A stretch of 64,000 bases of DNA, from positions 1-64,000 of the IMG/VR virus record IMGVR_UViG_3300020204_004241, one strand, 5' to 3'. The DNA is from a virus. A program made the position numbers and the translations under genes. Below, piece after piece: positions 1-7,046 of the stretch (the first letter of the stretch is position 1; the number at the start of each line of letters is the position of its first letter). The notes below the pieces were generated by a model. The model saw only the letters and a program-made list of their open reading frames with translations, was not told the origin of the DNA and searched no databases.

Positions 1-19
1 GTGGTGTGAGGGGGTGTGC

Positions 20-86
20 GAGGGCGCGAGGGCACGAGGGCGCGAGGGCACGAGGGGGAGACGACGAGGGGGCGAGGGGGCGAGTC
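20..86. repeat. Short G-rich direct repeats
   Basis: Octamers GAGGGCGC and GAGGGCAC alternate at 20-51, giving two full copies of a 16-base unit. They are followed at 64-86 by a GACGAGGGGG / GCGAGGGGG pair. The many closely spaced runs of three to five G on one strand could in principle form G-quadruplexes. Function unknown. Confidence 0.6.
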
Positions 87-178
87 CAGGCTGGCTTCCT
101 GACTGGCTGTACCCGCCTTCCACCCGCCATGCTGGCGACGAACTGGGGCTGGGTCTGGCTGGAGGGGGGTGTCGACCC

Positions 179-226
179 GGGCACCCCGGGCACCCCAGGC
201 ACCCTGGGCACCCTGGCACCCCAGGC
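179..226. repeat. Tandem GGCACCC-type repeat
   Basis: About five near-identical 9-10 base units of the form GGCACCCC(G/A)G or GGCACCCTG lie head to tail. They translate to collagen-like Gly-Thr-Pro or His-Pro-Gly strings depending on frame, but no frame here has a credible start and length, so I treat it as a non-coding repeat. Confidence 0.6.
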
Positions 227-404
227 GAGCAGGGCAACGAGGCATGCCCAAGCACCCTGCAGGCCGCGACGTCCAAATTTTTCGCACCGACCCGCGGTGG
301 GTGGGCAGCCCTACGGGACACACTATAGGCCACTTCATATTAGATTTATCTGAACGCCCCCTATTGTGCTGCTGTAATGTCAATCTCCGTGCTAACTTTG
401 TCCC

Positions 405-1196
405 ATGGCAACCTTCGAAGACCTGACAGTTCCAGCACCTGACTTCAGTACCGCTGATTGGAACGCTGATGGCGTCGTCATTATGCGCGACTTCTTCCCC
501 GAGGACCTGATGGTTGCCTACGAGCAGTGCTGGCAGGAGTACAACACCGATCGCGTTGGCGGTTGGCCGGACTGTACCCCCTATCGCCGGCACCCTGAGT
601 TGTTCAATATCTTGACATACGGGCCGCTAGGGAACCTCCTAGAGGGTTTGATTGGCGAGCCGGCGAGAGTCCACCTGAACCTGACCGGATGGGTCTCGAC
701 CGAGCGCGACTGGCACCAGGATTCGTACCTGAACCCCGCGCACGTGGGCGATTACTACGCGGCTGTGTGGATTGCTCTGGACGACATTCATCCCGACTCT
801 GGCCCCTTCCAGTACGTCCCTGGCTCGCACCGCTGGCGGCAGGTGACTCGTGACAAGATTGTGAACGCCCTAGAGCCGCACGAGCGTGATCATCGCTGGC
901 CGAAATACTCTGAGCGCATTCTGACTCCCCTCTTCGAGGAGGAGATCGAGCGGCAGGGAATTCCCCCGGTGTCCCACATCGCGTCGCGTGGCGATCTTCT
1001 CGTGTGGCATGGCCGGCTCATGCATCGCGGCTCGAAGGCCAATGTGCACCACATGGAGCGTCGCGCTTTGATTGCCCACTATTCGGGCATCAATCATCGT
1101 GGGGACATGCCTAAAGCGAAGAAGTCACAAAATGGCGGCTGGTTCTTTCCTATCGATGACGCGATTGACTACGCAAAAGTAGCCCCCAGGATTTGA
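405..1196 (+). CDS. Phytanoyl-CoA dioxygenase (PhyH) family Fe(II)/2-oxoglutarate oxygenase
   Basis: This 263-residue protein is close to the usual PhyH length. The iron-binding facial triad is visible: His104-x-Asp106 in WHQD and distal His207 in WHGRLMHRGS, with a downstream Arg-Arg (about 218-219) suited to hold 2-oxoglutarate. The intervening stretch with PGSH (about 139-142) is typical of the double-stranded beta-helix fold. PhyH enzymes hydroxylate small molecules or modified bases using O2 and 2-oxoglutarate; the substrate cannot be read from sequence. It heads the early + strand operon and is followed after three bases by a small membrane gene. An auxiliary metabolic role or a nucleotide/DNA modification role are both possible. 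Confidence 0.85.
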   Translation: MATFEDLTVPAPDFSTADWNADGVVIMRDFFPEDLMVAYEQCWQEYNTDRVGGWPDCTPYRRHPELFNILTYGPLGNLLEGLIGEPARVHLNLTGWVSTERDWHQDSYLNPAHVGDYYAAVWIALDDIHPDSGPFQYVPGSHRWRQVTRDKIVNALEPHERDHRWPKYSERILTPLFEEEIERQGIPPVSHIASRGDLLVWHGRLMHRGSKANVHHMERRALIAHYSGINHRGDMPKAKKSQNGGWFFPIDDAIDYAKVAPRI

Positions 1197-1199
1197 TAG

Positions 1200-1346
1200 A
1201 TGATTGAGTTCGCGTTAGGGTTACTCCTGTACCTTGCGTGCGGTATGGCGGTGTCATTCGTGATGCTGCACATCATCGACGCTACGAGCAGGAGGTGCAA
1301 GAATGGGGATAACGGATCAGCCGTGGAGAGAGAAGGCGTCCTGTAA
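1200..1346 (+). CDS. Small single-span membrane protein
   Basis: A 48-residue reading frame starts with ATG three bases after the dioxygenase stop and overlaps the start of whiB by 44 bases. Residues 3-27 are strongly hydrophobic (FALGLLLYLACGMAVSFVML) and are followed by a basic segment (SRRCK), the pattern of one membrane helix with a positively charged end. No ribosome binding site is obvious, so translational coupling to the upstream gene is likely. Function unknown; the tight packing with neighbours supports it being real. Confidence 0.55.
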   Translation: MIEFALGLLLYLACGMAVSFVMLHIIDATSRRCKNGDNGSAVEREGVL

Positions 1347-1614
1347 GGGCAAGCCTTCCCACATGTGGTTCCCCAACTTTCCGGTGACCCGGGAAGACCG
1401 GAGTAATATCCGAGAGTCAGTGCGAATCTGCGGGATTTGCCCAGTATCGACTGAGTGCTTGGACTACTCCCTGGAGTGGGAGGCCGCTGGCACCTGGGGC
1501 GGGATGACCGAGCGTGCGCGCAATGCTTTACGCAAGGAGCGCAACATCATTCTGAAGTCGACGGTGGATGCAGTGCAGATGCCGACCCGAAGGACGGCAC
1601 CCAAAATACTATGA
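1303..1614 (+). CDS. whiB: WhiB-family Fe-S transcriptional regulator
   Basis: The 103-residue product has the four-cysteine 4Fe-4S signature of the Wbl family: Cys14, then Cys43-x2-Cys46-x5-Cys52, followed by the GTWGG turn (63-67; G[VI]WGG in the family) and a basic tail (RARNALRKER). Wbl proteins bind the primary sigma factor and modulate promoters; phage versions such as that of mycobacteriophage TM4 can interfere with the host WhiB. It is preceded by AGGAGG at good spacing, and its stop overlaps the ruvC start in ATGA. It is the strongest evidence for an actinobacterial host. Confidence 0.93.
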   Translation: MGITDQPWREKASCKGKPSHMWFPNFPVTREDRSNIRESVRICGICPVSTECLDYSLEWEAAGTWGGMTERARNALRKERNIILKSTVDAVQMPTRRTAPKIL

Positions 1615-2132
1615 AGGACATCATTGGTTTAGATTTATCTCTAACGTCTACTGGTGTGGCGCATGGGGACACTCAATACACGATCAATAGCAAGTTCACC
1701 GATGTACGGCGCTTGAACGAGATCAGCACGAACATTGCCGCTCTGGTGAGTGACTTCGCGGAGCCGGCCGTGGTGATGGAGGGTTACTCCTTCGGGTCGC
1801 GGAACAGCCAGTCTCACTCGATTGGTGAGTTGGGCGGGGTGGTCAAACTTGCCCTGTGGCGATTGAAGGTGCCGGTTGTGATTGTGCCTCCGACGAGCCG
1901 AGCCAAATTCGCGACTGGTCGAGGTAATGCCTCGAAGTCTGAGGTGGTGTCTGCGGTGTCTGCCCGGACTGGGATTGTCTGGGAGGGCAAGGGTGCTGAC
2001 GACAAATGCGACGCCTGGTTGCTACAGGAGATCGGCCTGTACTACTTTGGTGCGCCTAGGTACGAGTGGCCGGCCAGCCATGTGGTCGGTTTAGAAAAAA
2101 TCGATTTTGACCCCTTCGGGGTGGAGGAATGA
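1611..2132 (+). CDS. ruvC: RuvC-like Holliday junction resolvase
   Basis: I place the start at the ATG overlapping the whiB stop (ATGA), giving 173 residues; a longer frame extends upstream inside whiB but is a shadow. The RNase H-fold acidic residues are visible: the Asp of GLDLSLTSTG near the N-terminus, the Glu of VMEGYSFGS in the middle, and the C-terminal GADDKCDAWLL Asp pair. This is the RuvC family, which resolves four-way junctions during recombination and before packaging. The tail ends 4 bases into the next gene. Confidence 0.85.
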   Translation: MKDIIGLDLSLTSTGVAHGDTQYTINSKFTDVRRLNEISTNIAALVSDFAEPAVVMEGYSFGSRNSQSHSIGELGGVVKLALWRLKVPVVIVPPTSRAKFATGRGNASKSEVVSAVSARTGIVWEGKGADDKCDAWLLQEIGLYYFGAPRYEWPASHVVGLEKIDFDPFGVEE

Positions 2133-2134
2133 CT

Positions 2135-2473
2135 ATGAATAGATCGAGGCCTATAAGCCAGGTTGAAATTGAATCTGAGATTATGAGGATGATCTCGTTG
2201 CTGGAAACCGAAACGGAGAACTTTGAGCAACTAGCCCAGGACTCCGCAGCGAAGGAGGCGGCCTACAAGTCCGAGTGGGCGAAGCGCTATCTCATTGCCG
2301 ATGGTGCGGTGCGCGAGCGTGAGGCCAAGGCTGAGGTATTCCTGGCCGACATGATGTACGACCATAAGATCGCGGAGGCGCTCGTCAAGGCTAAGCGGGA
2401 GCGCCTGCTGTCGTTGCGGTCGAGTATCGACGCGCTGCGCACTTTGAATGCGAACGTGAGGGCCCAGGTATGA
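2135..2473 (+). CDS. Conserved small phage protein, predicted coiled coil
   Basis: A 112-residue, helix-rich, highly charged protein with no Cys, Trp-poor, and an end (LRTLNANVRAQV) of a type that recurs in small proteins of actinophages. Two ATGs are possible: 2129, overlapping the ruvC stop, and 2135. The GGAGG at 2123-2127 sits one base from the first and seven bases from the second, so I choose 2135. Its place between ruvC and other small early genes suggests a DNA-metabolism accessory, but no function is known to me. Confidence 0.75.
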   Translation: MNRSRPISQVEIESEIMRMISLLETETENFEQLAQDSAAKEAAYKSEWAKRYLIADGAVREREAKAEVFLADMMYDHKIAEALVKAKRERLLSLRSSIDALRTLNANVRAQV

Positions 2474-2733
2474 CCGACGACATCGTGACCCGACTACGGA
2501 ACAGGGTCGCCTTCCCACGGGAATATGTGTTTGAGAACTCAACAGGAGATTTGATTCTCAAAGCCGCCGACGAGATCGAACGACTACGCAAGACGTTGGC
2601 GCTCGCCGTTGACGAACGCGATAAACTGCTGGCCGAACGCGAGGCGGCAGATAAGCCATCACCAGCAACAGTTGACCGCGTGGCTGATCTGCATGATCAG
2701 ATCGTTCAACTTGTCAGTGGATACAATGACTGA
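2470..2733 (+). CDS. Small hypothetical protein, coiled coil
   Basis: An 87-residue product starting MTDDIVTRLR and containing AADEIERLR and a long charged helix (about 30-62). Short proteins of this pattern are common in phage early regions. The start overlaps the upstream stop in ATGA, suggesting coupled translation. No catalytic motif is visible. Confidence 0.7.
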   Translation: MTDDIVTRLRNRVAFPREYVFENSTGDLILKAADEIERLRKTLALAVDERDKLLAEREAADKPSPATVDRVADLHDQIVQLVSGYND

Positions 2734-2744
2734 ACAGGAACCCG

Positions 2745-3500
2745 GTGCACAAGATGAACGCAAACATTAATCAAACAATTCAACACCTAAGTGTACCCAT
2801 TGATTCTTTAGTTCCACTAGATAACAATCCCCGACGAGGGAATGTTGATGCGATTATGGCCTCACTCAAGGAGTTCGGCCAGGTAACCCCAATTGTGGTT
2901 CGCCCCAATGGCGACGGAACATCAACTGTTTTAGCAGGCAATCACCGCGTAGAGGCCGCCCGCCGGCTTGGATGGTCGCACATAGCCGTCGTTGAATACG
3001 ATGCCGATGATACAACTGCCGTGGCATTCGCACTAACGGACAACCGCTCGTCCGACCTGGGAACAGTCGATAGTGAAATGTTGTACGACGTCATTGTGGA
3101 GGTTCTCGATGAGCACGCGGAACTGTTTGAGAAACTCGGCTGGGACGACTTTGAACTAGCGTCAATGGATCAGGTCGCAGAAACTCCACCGATTTCGTCG
3201 GCCTATATCCCCCCTGTTATTACGCCTGACCCAGTAAGTCCATCTCCCGCAGAAAGCCGGCCACCGATTACTGCTGGCCCAATCGTTGGCGACACATCAG
3301 ATATTGCGGTTCGTGGAGCATCGACTGTTGGCGCTGCTGGGGCTAAGGGTGTTGTTCAGTACACACTCATCTTTGATGATTCGGACCAGCAGAAGCGCTG
3401 GTACGACTTTGTGCGATGGCTCCGCCTTGACCCGGGCACCGACGGGGAAACGACAGCCCGAAGGCTGATCAATTTCCTCGAAGCACACGCGAACTTCTGA
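2745..3500 (+). CDS. ParB/Srx-fold nuclease-like protein (IbrB-like)
   Basis: A 251-residue protein whose first 130 residues match the ParB N-terminal fold: a strand with PIDSLVPLDNNPR, a helix with ASLKEFGQVTPIVVRP, and the phosphate-binding motif AGNHRVEAARRLGW. The C-terminal half is a Pro/Ser-rich linker plus a short domain (YTLIFDDSDQQKRWYDFVRWL). ParB-like proteins paired with PAPS-reductase-like enzymes form the IbrB/IbrA pair of enterobacterial prophages, and the next gene is such an enzyme. The start is GTG 2745, with AGGA five bases upstream; ATG 2754 is the alternative. It more likely acts with its partner than in chromosome segregation. Confidence 0.8.
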   Translation: MHKMNANINQTIQHLSVPIDSLVPLDNNPRRGNVDAIMASLKEFGQVTPIVVRPNGDGTSTVLAGNHRVEAARRLGWSHIAVVEYDADDTTAVAFALTDNRSSDLGTVDSEMLYDVIVEVLDEHAELFEKLGWDDFELASMDQVAETPPISSAYIPPVITPDPVSPSPAESRPPITAGPIVGDTSDIAVRGASTVGAAGAKGVVQYTLIFDDSDQQKRWYDFVRWLRLDPGTDGETTARRLINFLEAHANF

Positions 3501-4615
3501 TGACGAGGCAACGCCTATTCCTGGACATGTCGTGCGTCGATGCTGCGCGCGAGCGAGTGCGGCACGTGTACGACACGTTCGACACCGTATGTGTTCAGTT
3601 CTCTGGCGGCAAGGATTCAACTGCTGTCCTGTACCTGGCCAAAGAGATTCACGACGAACGGGGTCTCGGCCCGGTCAAGGTGATTTTCCGAGATGAGGAA
3701 ATGGTTTCCCCGAGCGTTGTTCGCTTCCTGGAGGAAGTGCGTAACTATAACTGGGTGGACATGGAGTGGTACTGCTTACCGACAGCGACAGAGGTATGGG
3801 TCCTGGGCCGGCGCGAGTATTGTCTCTTGTGGTCAACGGCGCGAGAGCAAGAGGGCCGCCTCGTTCGCGACATTCCTGAGTACGCAATTACCGCTGAACA
3901 CTTCGGACTGACTAGGGATAAGCCGGTTCCAGAGGCCGTGGACTACTACACAATGCAGGGTAAGGTTGGCAGGACGGCATTCATCATGGGCGTTCGTGCC
4001 AACGAATCAATGTTGCGTTATCGCTCGTGTGTGCAGAAGTTGCATGAGAACTACATCACCGCCCCGTATAAACTTAACCGAAACATCCCACTCCGCTTTG
4101 TGAAGCCGATTTATGATTGGACCACCGATGATGTTCTTAAATACGTTACTGAAGAGCATGGCGGTTCATATTGTGAGTATTACGACCTTGCTGCCCTTGT
4201 TGGTGGGAATACTCGCGTTGGTATTCCACTTCATTCCGTAGCGGCTCGCCGGCTCAATGACATCGTTGAAACTGAACCCGAGTTCTACGATCGGCTAGTG
4301 GAATGTTTTCCACACATTGATGCCCAGAGACGACTATGGAAAGACTTCGACATCGAGGGCTTGATCAAGTCCTATAGCCGCAATAGTTGGGACGGGGTGC
4401 GTGAATGCATCAATGACAACATGATGACGAAGGGCATGAAGAAGGAAGCCATGGCATACGCGGCTGAATTCAGGAAGAAGCATGTTCTAGACCAGCGCGC
4501 GTACCCAATTCATCTGCTCGTTCGTACACTTCTTCTCAATGAGTTTCATTCGACTGCGATTAACCCAATCGGGCCCAAGACCAAGGCGTACAACATTTCT
4601 ATGGCGGAGGAATAA
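3500..4615 (+). CDS. PAPS reductase / adenylyl-sulfate reductase-fold protein (IbrA-like)
   Basis: A 371-residue ATP-pyrophosphatase-fold protein. The PP-loop SGGKDST is at 35-41, and the surrounding helices and strands (VLYLAKEI, VKVIFRDEEM) fit the PAPS reductase/DndC/IbrA superfamily. GVRANESMLRYR (about 177-188) and a long C-terminal helical part match the larger IbrA-like branch rather than the roughly 240-residue assimilatory enzymes. Members activate a substrate with ATP; in DndC-type proteins this serves DNA phosphorothioation, while the role of IbrA is regulatory and biochemically unclear. It overlaps both flanking ParB-like genes by one base, so the three are co-translated. There is no cysteine desulfurase in the window. 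Confidence 0.85.
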   Translation: MTRQRLFLDMSCVDAARERVRHVYDTFDTVCVQFSGGKDSTAVLYLAKEIHDERGLGPVKVIFRDEEMVSPSVVRFLEEVRNYNWVDMEWYCLPTATEVWVLGRREYCLLWSTAREQEGRLVRDIPEYAITAEHFGLTRDKPVPEAVDYYTMQGKVGRTAFIMGVRANESMLRYRSCVQKLHENYITAPYKLNRNIPLRFVKPIYDWTTDDVLKYVTEEHGGSYCEYYDLAALVGGNTRVGIPLHSVAARRLNDIVETEPEFYDRLVECFPHIDAQRRLWKDFDIEGLIKSYSRNSWDGVRECINDNMMTKGMKKEAMAYAAEFRKKHVLDQRAYPIHLLVRTLLLNEFHSTAINPIGPKTKAYNISMAEE

Positions 4616-5145
4616 TGGAAATTGAATTTGTGAAATGTGGAGACCTAAAGCCAGGCTCGTGGCGATCGACGTACATCTTGAAGCCCGACCTAAAGTCTTT
4701 GGCTGCCAGCATCACTCGTTTCGGATGGACTCAGCCAATCGTTGTGCGAAAAGAGACAATGGAGATCATTGACGGCCACGAGCGCGTCGGGCTGTTTGGC
4801 GCACAGTCGAGCAAGGTAGTGCCGGCATTCATGTTTGCCGGTGATTCAGTTGACTCCGCCCTACTGCACCTGCAGTTGAACCGGTCGCGTGGGATGATTG
4901 TGTCCAAGCACCTATCACGAACCGTCAAGACAATTATGCGATCACGCAAATATACGGAGTCGCACATCATGACCGATCTATCCATGTCTCAGGATGAATT
5001 GGACTTGCTACTAGATGGCACATTGCTGAAGCAAAGAAATGTTGCCTCACATAATTACAGCCGCGCCTGGGTTCCGATTGAGGCCGAGTCAGGCAAGTAT
5101 GATGAAGTTGTTTTTGAGCGTCCACCGAACGGAGACCAGGAATGA
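4615..5145 (+). CDS. Second ParB-like protein
   Basis: A 176-residue protein with the ParB-type order: FVKCGDLKPGSW, LAASITRFGWTQPIVVRK, then DGHERVGLFGA, where GHERV replaces the GxHR motif. The remaining 100 residues are helical (HLQLNRSRGMIVSKHLSRTVKTIMRSRKYTESHIMTDL) and look like a helix-turn-helix region. The start shares one base with the stop of the PAPS-reductase-like gene (TAATG), and the stop overlaps thyX. That places two divergent ParB-fold proteins on either side of one ATP-pyrophosphatase, which suggests a complex. Confidence 0.75.
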   Translation: MEIEFVKCGDLKPGSWRSTYILKPDLKSLAASITRFGWTQPIVVRKETMEIIDGHERVGLFGAQSSKVVPAFMFAGDSVDSALLHLQLNRSRGMIVSKHLSRTVKTIMRSRKYTESHIMTDLSMSQDELDLLLDGTLLKQRNVASHNYSRAWVPIEAESGKYDEVVFERPPNGDQE

Positions 5146-5846
5146 ATGAACTTGAGCGAGATATCCTAAAGAACACCTACAAAACAACGGCCGGCTCTGT
5201 TCGTCTCGACGGCTACATGGCCGATGACCTTTCTGTGGTTAATTCAGCGCGGGTTAGTTTTGGCAAGCGCTCAGAGGAGATCACGGATGCCGACAGGGCG
5301 CTAATCAACTTTTTGATGCGCGAGCGCCATGGAACTCCGTTTGAGCACAACAGTTTCCGCTTTCATATTCAATGCCCAATCTTTGTTGCCCGTGAGTGGT
5401 TCAGGCATCGCATCGGCTCGTTCAATGAGTTCTCGGGTCGCTATGCAGAATTCAATCCCGTGGGGTATTTGCCCGAAGTTGAGGAAATGCGTACCCAGGT
5501 CGGCAAGCCCGGAAGTTACACCTTTGAGCCAATCGATAAACAGATTGCTGAAAAAGCAATTGTTGAAATCTACGAGGTGTATGCGGATACCTTCGAGGCA
5601 TACCGCAAACTGCTCGATGCCGGCGTCGCAAAAGAAGTAGCCCGGATCGTGCTGCCCGTCGGAGTGATGACTGAGTTTTATTGGACTGTTAATGCTAGAA
5701 GTCTAATGAATTTTATTTCATTACGCAATGCCCTCGCTGCGCAGTATGAAATCCGTACTCTGGCTTTTGGTGTCGAGGCGCTGTTTTCACAAATCATGCC
5801 AGTGACCTACGAGGCATTCATCCGCAATAACCGCATTGCACCCTGA
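5142..5846 (+). CDS. thyX: Flavin-dependent thymidylate synthase
   Basis: A 234-residue protein of normal ThyX length. The signature RHRxxSxNExSxRY is intact: RHRIGSFNEFSGRY at about 88-101. ERHGTPFEHNSF upstream and the C-terminal YWTVNARSLMNFISLRN (family consensus N.R.L.HF..LR) are also typical. ThyX makes dTMP from dUMP using FAD and methylenetetrahydrofolate. Together with the ribonucleotide reductase and MazG-like enzyme it gives the phage its own supply and control of deoxynucleotides. The start overlaps the upstream stop in ATGA. Confidence 0.96.
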   Translation: MNELERDILKNTYKTTAGSVRLDGYMADDLSVVNSARVSFGKRSEEITDADRALINFLMRERHGTPFEHNSFRFHIQCPIFVAREWFRHRIGSFNEFSGRYAEFNPVGYLPEVEEMRTQVGKPGSYTFEPIDKQIAEKAIVEIYEVYADTFEAYRKLLDAGVAKEVARIVLPVGVMTEFYWTVNARSLMNFISLRNALAAQYEIRTLAFGVEALFSQIMPVTYEAFIRNNRIAP

Positions 5847-5858
5847 GGGTAGTGCCGC

Positions 5859-5871
5859 GCCACCTAGTGGC
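5859..5871 (+). promoter_or_regulatory. Short hairpin after thyX
   Basis: A perfect 5-bp stem GCCAC/GTGGC with a three-base loop lies 13 bases after the thyX stop, in the 59-base gap before the next gene. It has no T tract, so it is not a convincing intrinsic terminator; it may be an operator or mRNA 3'-end element. Confidence 0.3.
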
Positions 5872-5905
5872 ATTGGAGAAACTATTAGTGTGTTAGCGTG
5901 CGGTT

Positions 5906-6514
5906 ATGGAATCGTACTTGAGCGACTTTAACAAAATGGTGCTCGTAGTTGAGTCGCTAAAAGAGTGCAAACAAACTCTTGTCGATGAAGAGGGTATTGG
6001 CGAAGACCTGACCTTCAACTTGTTCGGCTGGCGCGGCAGCCAGATGACTGTTGTTGCTCAACTGAATTCAGCCCTGATGGAGGACAAGAAAAGCCGGATC
6101 AAAAGGCTCCTTGCCGCTGCGACCGTTTTTAGAACTGGGTTTGCGTGCGATGCCCTGAGTTTTGGGACAGAAGGATTCTGCGTAGTCGGAGACGGTAAGT
6201 CGGTCGAGGGAGTGCCACTAAAGGAGCAGTTCGCCACAAATAAAGACGTGCGCGAATGCATCACGGTACTGCAGGTGGGCAAGGAAGTCGACATGACGGC
6301 AGTGCCCTATCGTTATGACGTTGGCCGAAAGGTCATCTTCGGTAATCCGGCCCGCAACCCAGAGCCAAAAAAGTTCGGCATCGTGACCGAGTCGTTCATG
6401 GAAATTGTTACAATGCCAGTTGAGTCGACAAACATTGGCAAGCCATACTTTGTCGAAATGCTGGTAGCCGGCCTGGAGTCTTTCGGATTTCAGGTAACAG
6501 TAATAGGAGAATGA
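5906..6514 (+). CDS. Hypothetical protein
   Basis: I do not recognise this 202-residue protein. It has mixed alpha/beta character, no membrane segment, and no obvious nucleotide-binding loop. The N-terminal half is helical (LVVESLKECKQTLVDEE), and the centre has TEGFCVVGDGKSVEG. It lies between thyX and a MazG-like gene, so a role in nucleotide metabolism or early takeover is plausible but unproven. The 59-base upstream gap is the largest in this operon and could hold a promoter. Confidence 0.7.
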   Translation: MESYLSDFNKMVLVVESLKECKQTLVDEEGIGEDLTFNLFGWRGSQMTVVAQLNSALMEDKKSRIKRLLAAATVFRTGFACDALSFGTEGFCVVGDGKSVEGVPLKEQFATNKDVRECITVLQVGKEVDMTAVPYRYDVGRKVIFGNPARNPEPKKFGIVTESFMEIVTMPVESTNIGKPYFVEMLVAGLESFGFQVTVIGE

Positions 6515-6840
6515 TGGATTTCAGCGTTTATCAGTCCGCCACGTCTCATACGGCAATCTACCCAGAGGATGTGGCCCTGGTCTATACCACCATGGGCCTG
6601 GCTTCAGAGGCCGGCGAAGTGGCGGGCAAGGTCAAGAAGGCAATCCGCGATAACGGTGGCGTCGTCGACGAGGATCGCCGCAACCAGATCATTGACGAAC
6701 TGGGCGATGTCCTCTGGTACGCAGCCCGACTTGCCGATGCCCTCGGGGTAGACATGAATGACGTGGCTCGTTTAAATCTGGAAAAATTGTCGAGCCGCAA
6801 ACAACGAGGCGTTATTTCTGGAGATGGCGACAAAAGGTGA
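6514..6840 (+). CDS. MazG-like nucleotide pyrophosphohydrolase
   Basis: A protein of about 108 residues with the MazG/all-alpha NTP-PPase signature: GLASEAGEVAGKVKKAIRD (the ExxE part) and later DELGDVLWYAARLADALG (the ExxD part), which together bind the metal ions. The enzyme hydrolyses NTPs or dNTPs to monophosphates plus pyrophosphate; phage forms are thought to alter nucleotide or ppGpp pools. Two tandem ATGs exist at 6511 and 6514. AGGAG at 6505-6509 is too close to the first, so I take 6514; either start overlaps the upstream stop. Confidence 0.9.
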   Translation: MDFSVYQSATSHTAIYPEDVALVYTTMGLASEAGEVAGKVKKAIRDNGGVVDEDRRNQIIDELGDVLWYAARLADALGVDMNDVARLNLEKLSSRKQRGVISGDGDKR

Positions 6841-6854
6841 GATAATGATCACCT

Positions 6855-7034
6855 ATGGGAAAAAGCAAAAAGGGTAAGGGCTCCGGCGCCAGTGCCGGTC
6901 GCACTCGGTTAAATCCCTTGACGGGACAGGAAGAGAATGTCAGCGGAACTAAAGCAGGAAAGAAGCGCGTCCGCCTGCCCGAAGGTCACCCATTGCGCAC
7001 CCACGAGACTCTCAAAAAGAAGTCCTCTAACTAG
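6855..7034 (+). CDS. Small basic protein
   Basis: A 59-residue frame between the MazG-like gene and the first HExxH giant. It begins MGKSKKGKGSG and is rich in Lys, Arg and Gly, with a second basic patch KKRVRLPEGHPLRTH. There are no hydrophobic segments. It could bind nucleic acid or be a structural peptide; function unknown. It fills an otherwise empty 200-base gap, which supports it. Confidence 0.55.
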   Translation: MGKSKKGKGSGASAGRTRLNPLTGQEENVSGTKAGKKRVRLPEGHPLRTHETLKKKSSN

Positions 7035-7046
7035 CAGGTTCTGCTG

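Larger units (their letters stand above)
1..404. other. GC-rich, repeat-containing stretch without a convincing gene
   Basis: The first 404 bases hold no gene I can support. Several overlapping frames stay open here, but their translations are low-complexity Arg/Gly/Ala or Pro/Gly/Thr strings set by the GC-rich repeats, and no good ribosome binding site precedes them. The last 60 bases before the dioxygenase gene are more AT-rich and could hold its promoter; they include CTATTGTGCTGCT at 361-373, which recurs almost exactly at 48658. The stretch could be an intergenic regulatory region, a replication or packaging-related site, or the 3' end of a gene cut by the window edge. Confidence 0.5.

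Noticed and set aside
6-426. Three overlapping + strand open frames of 85-115 residues in the first 430 bases
   Set aside because: Low-complexity translations created by G-rich repeats, no ribosome binding site, and no frame preferred over the others.
5859-5871. Hairpin after thyX considered as a terminator
   Set aside because: The stem is only 5 bp and no T tract follows on either strand.
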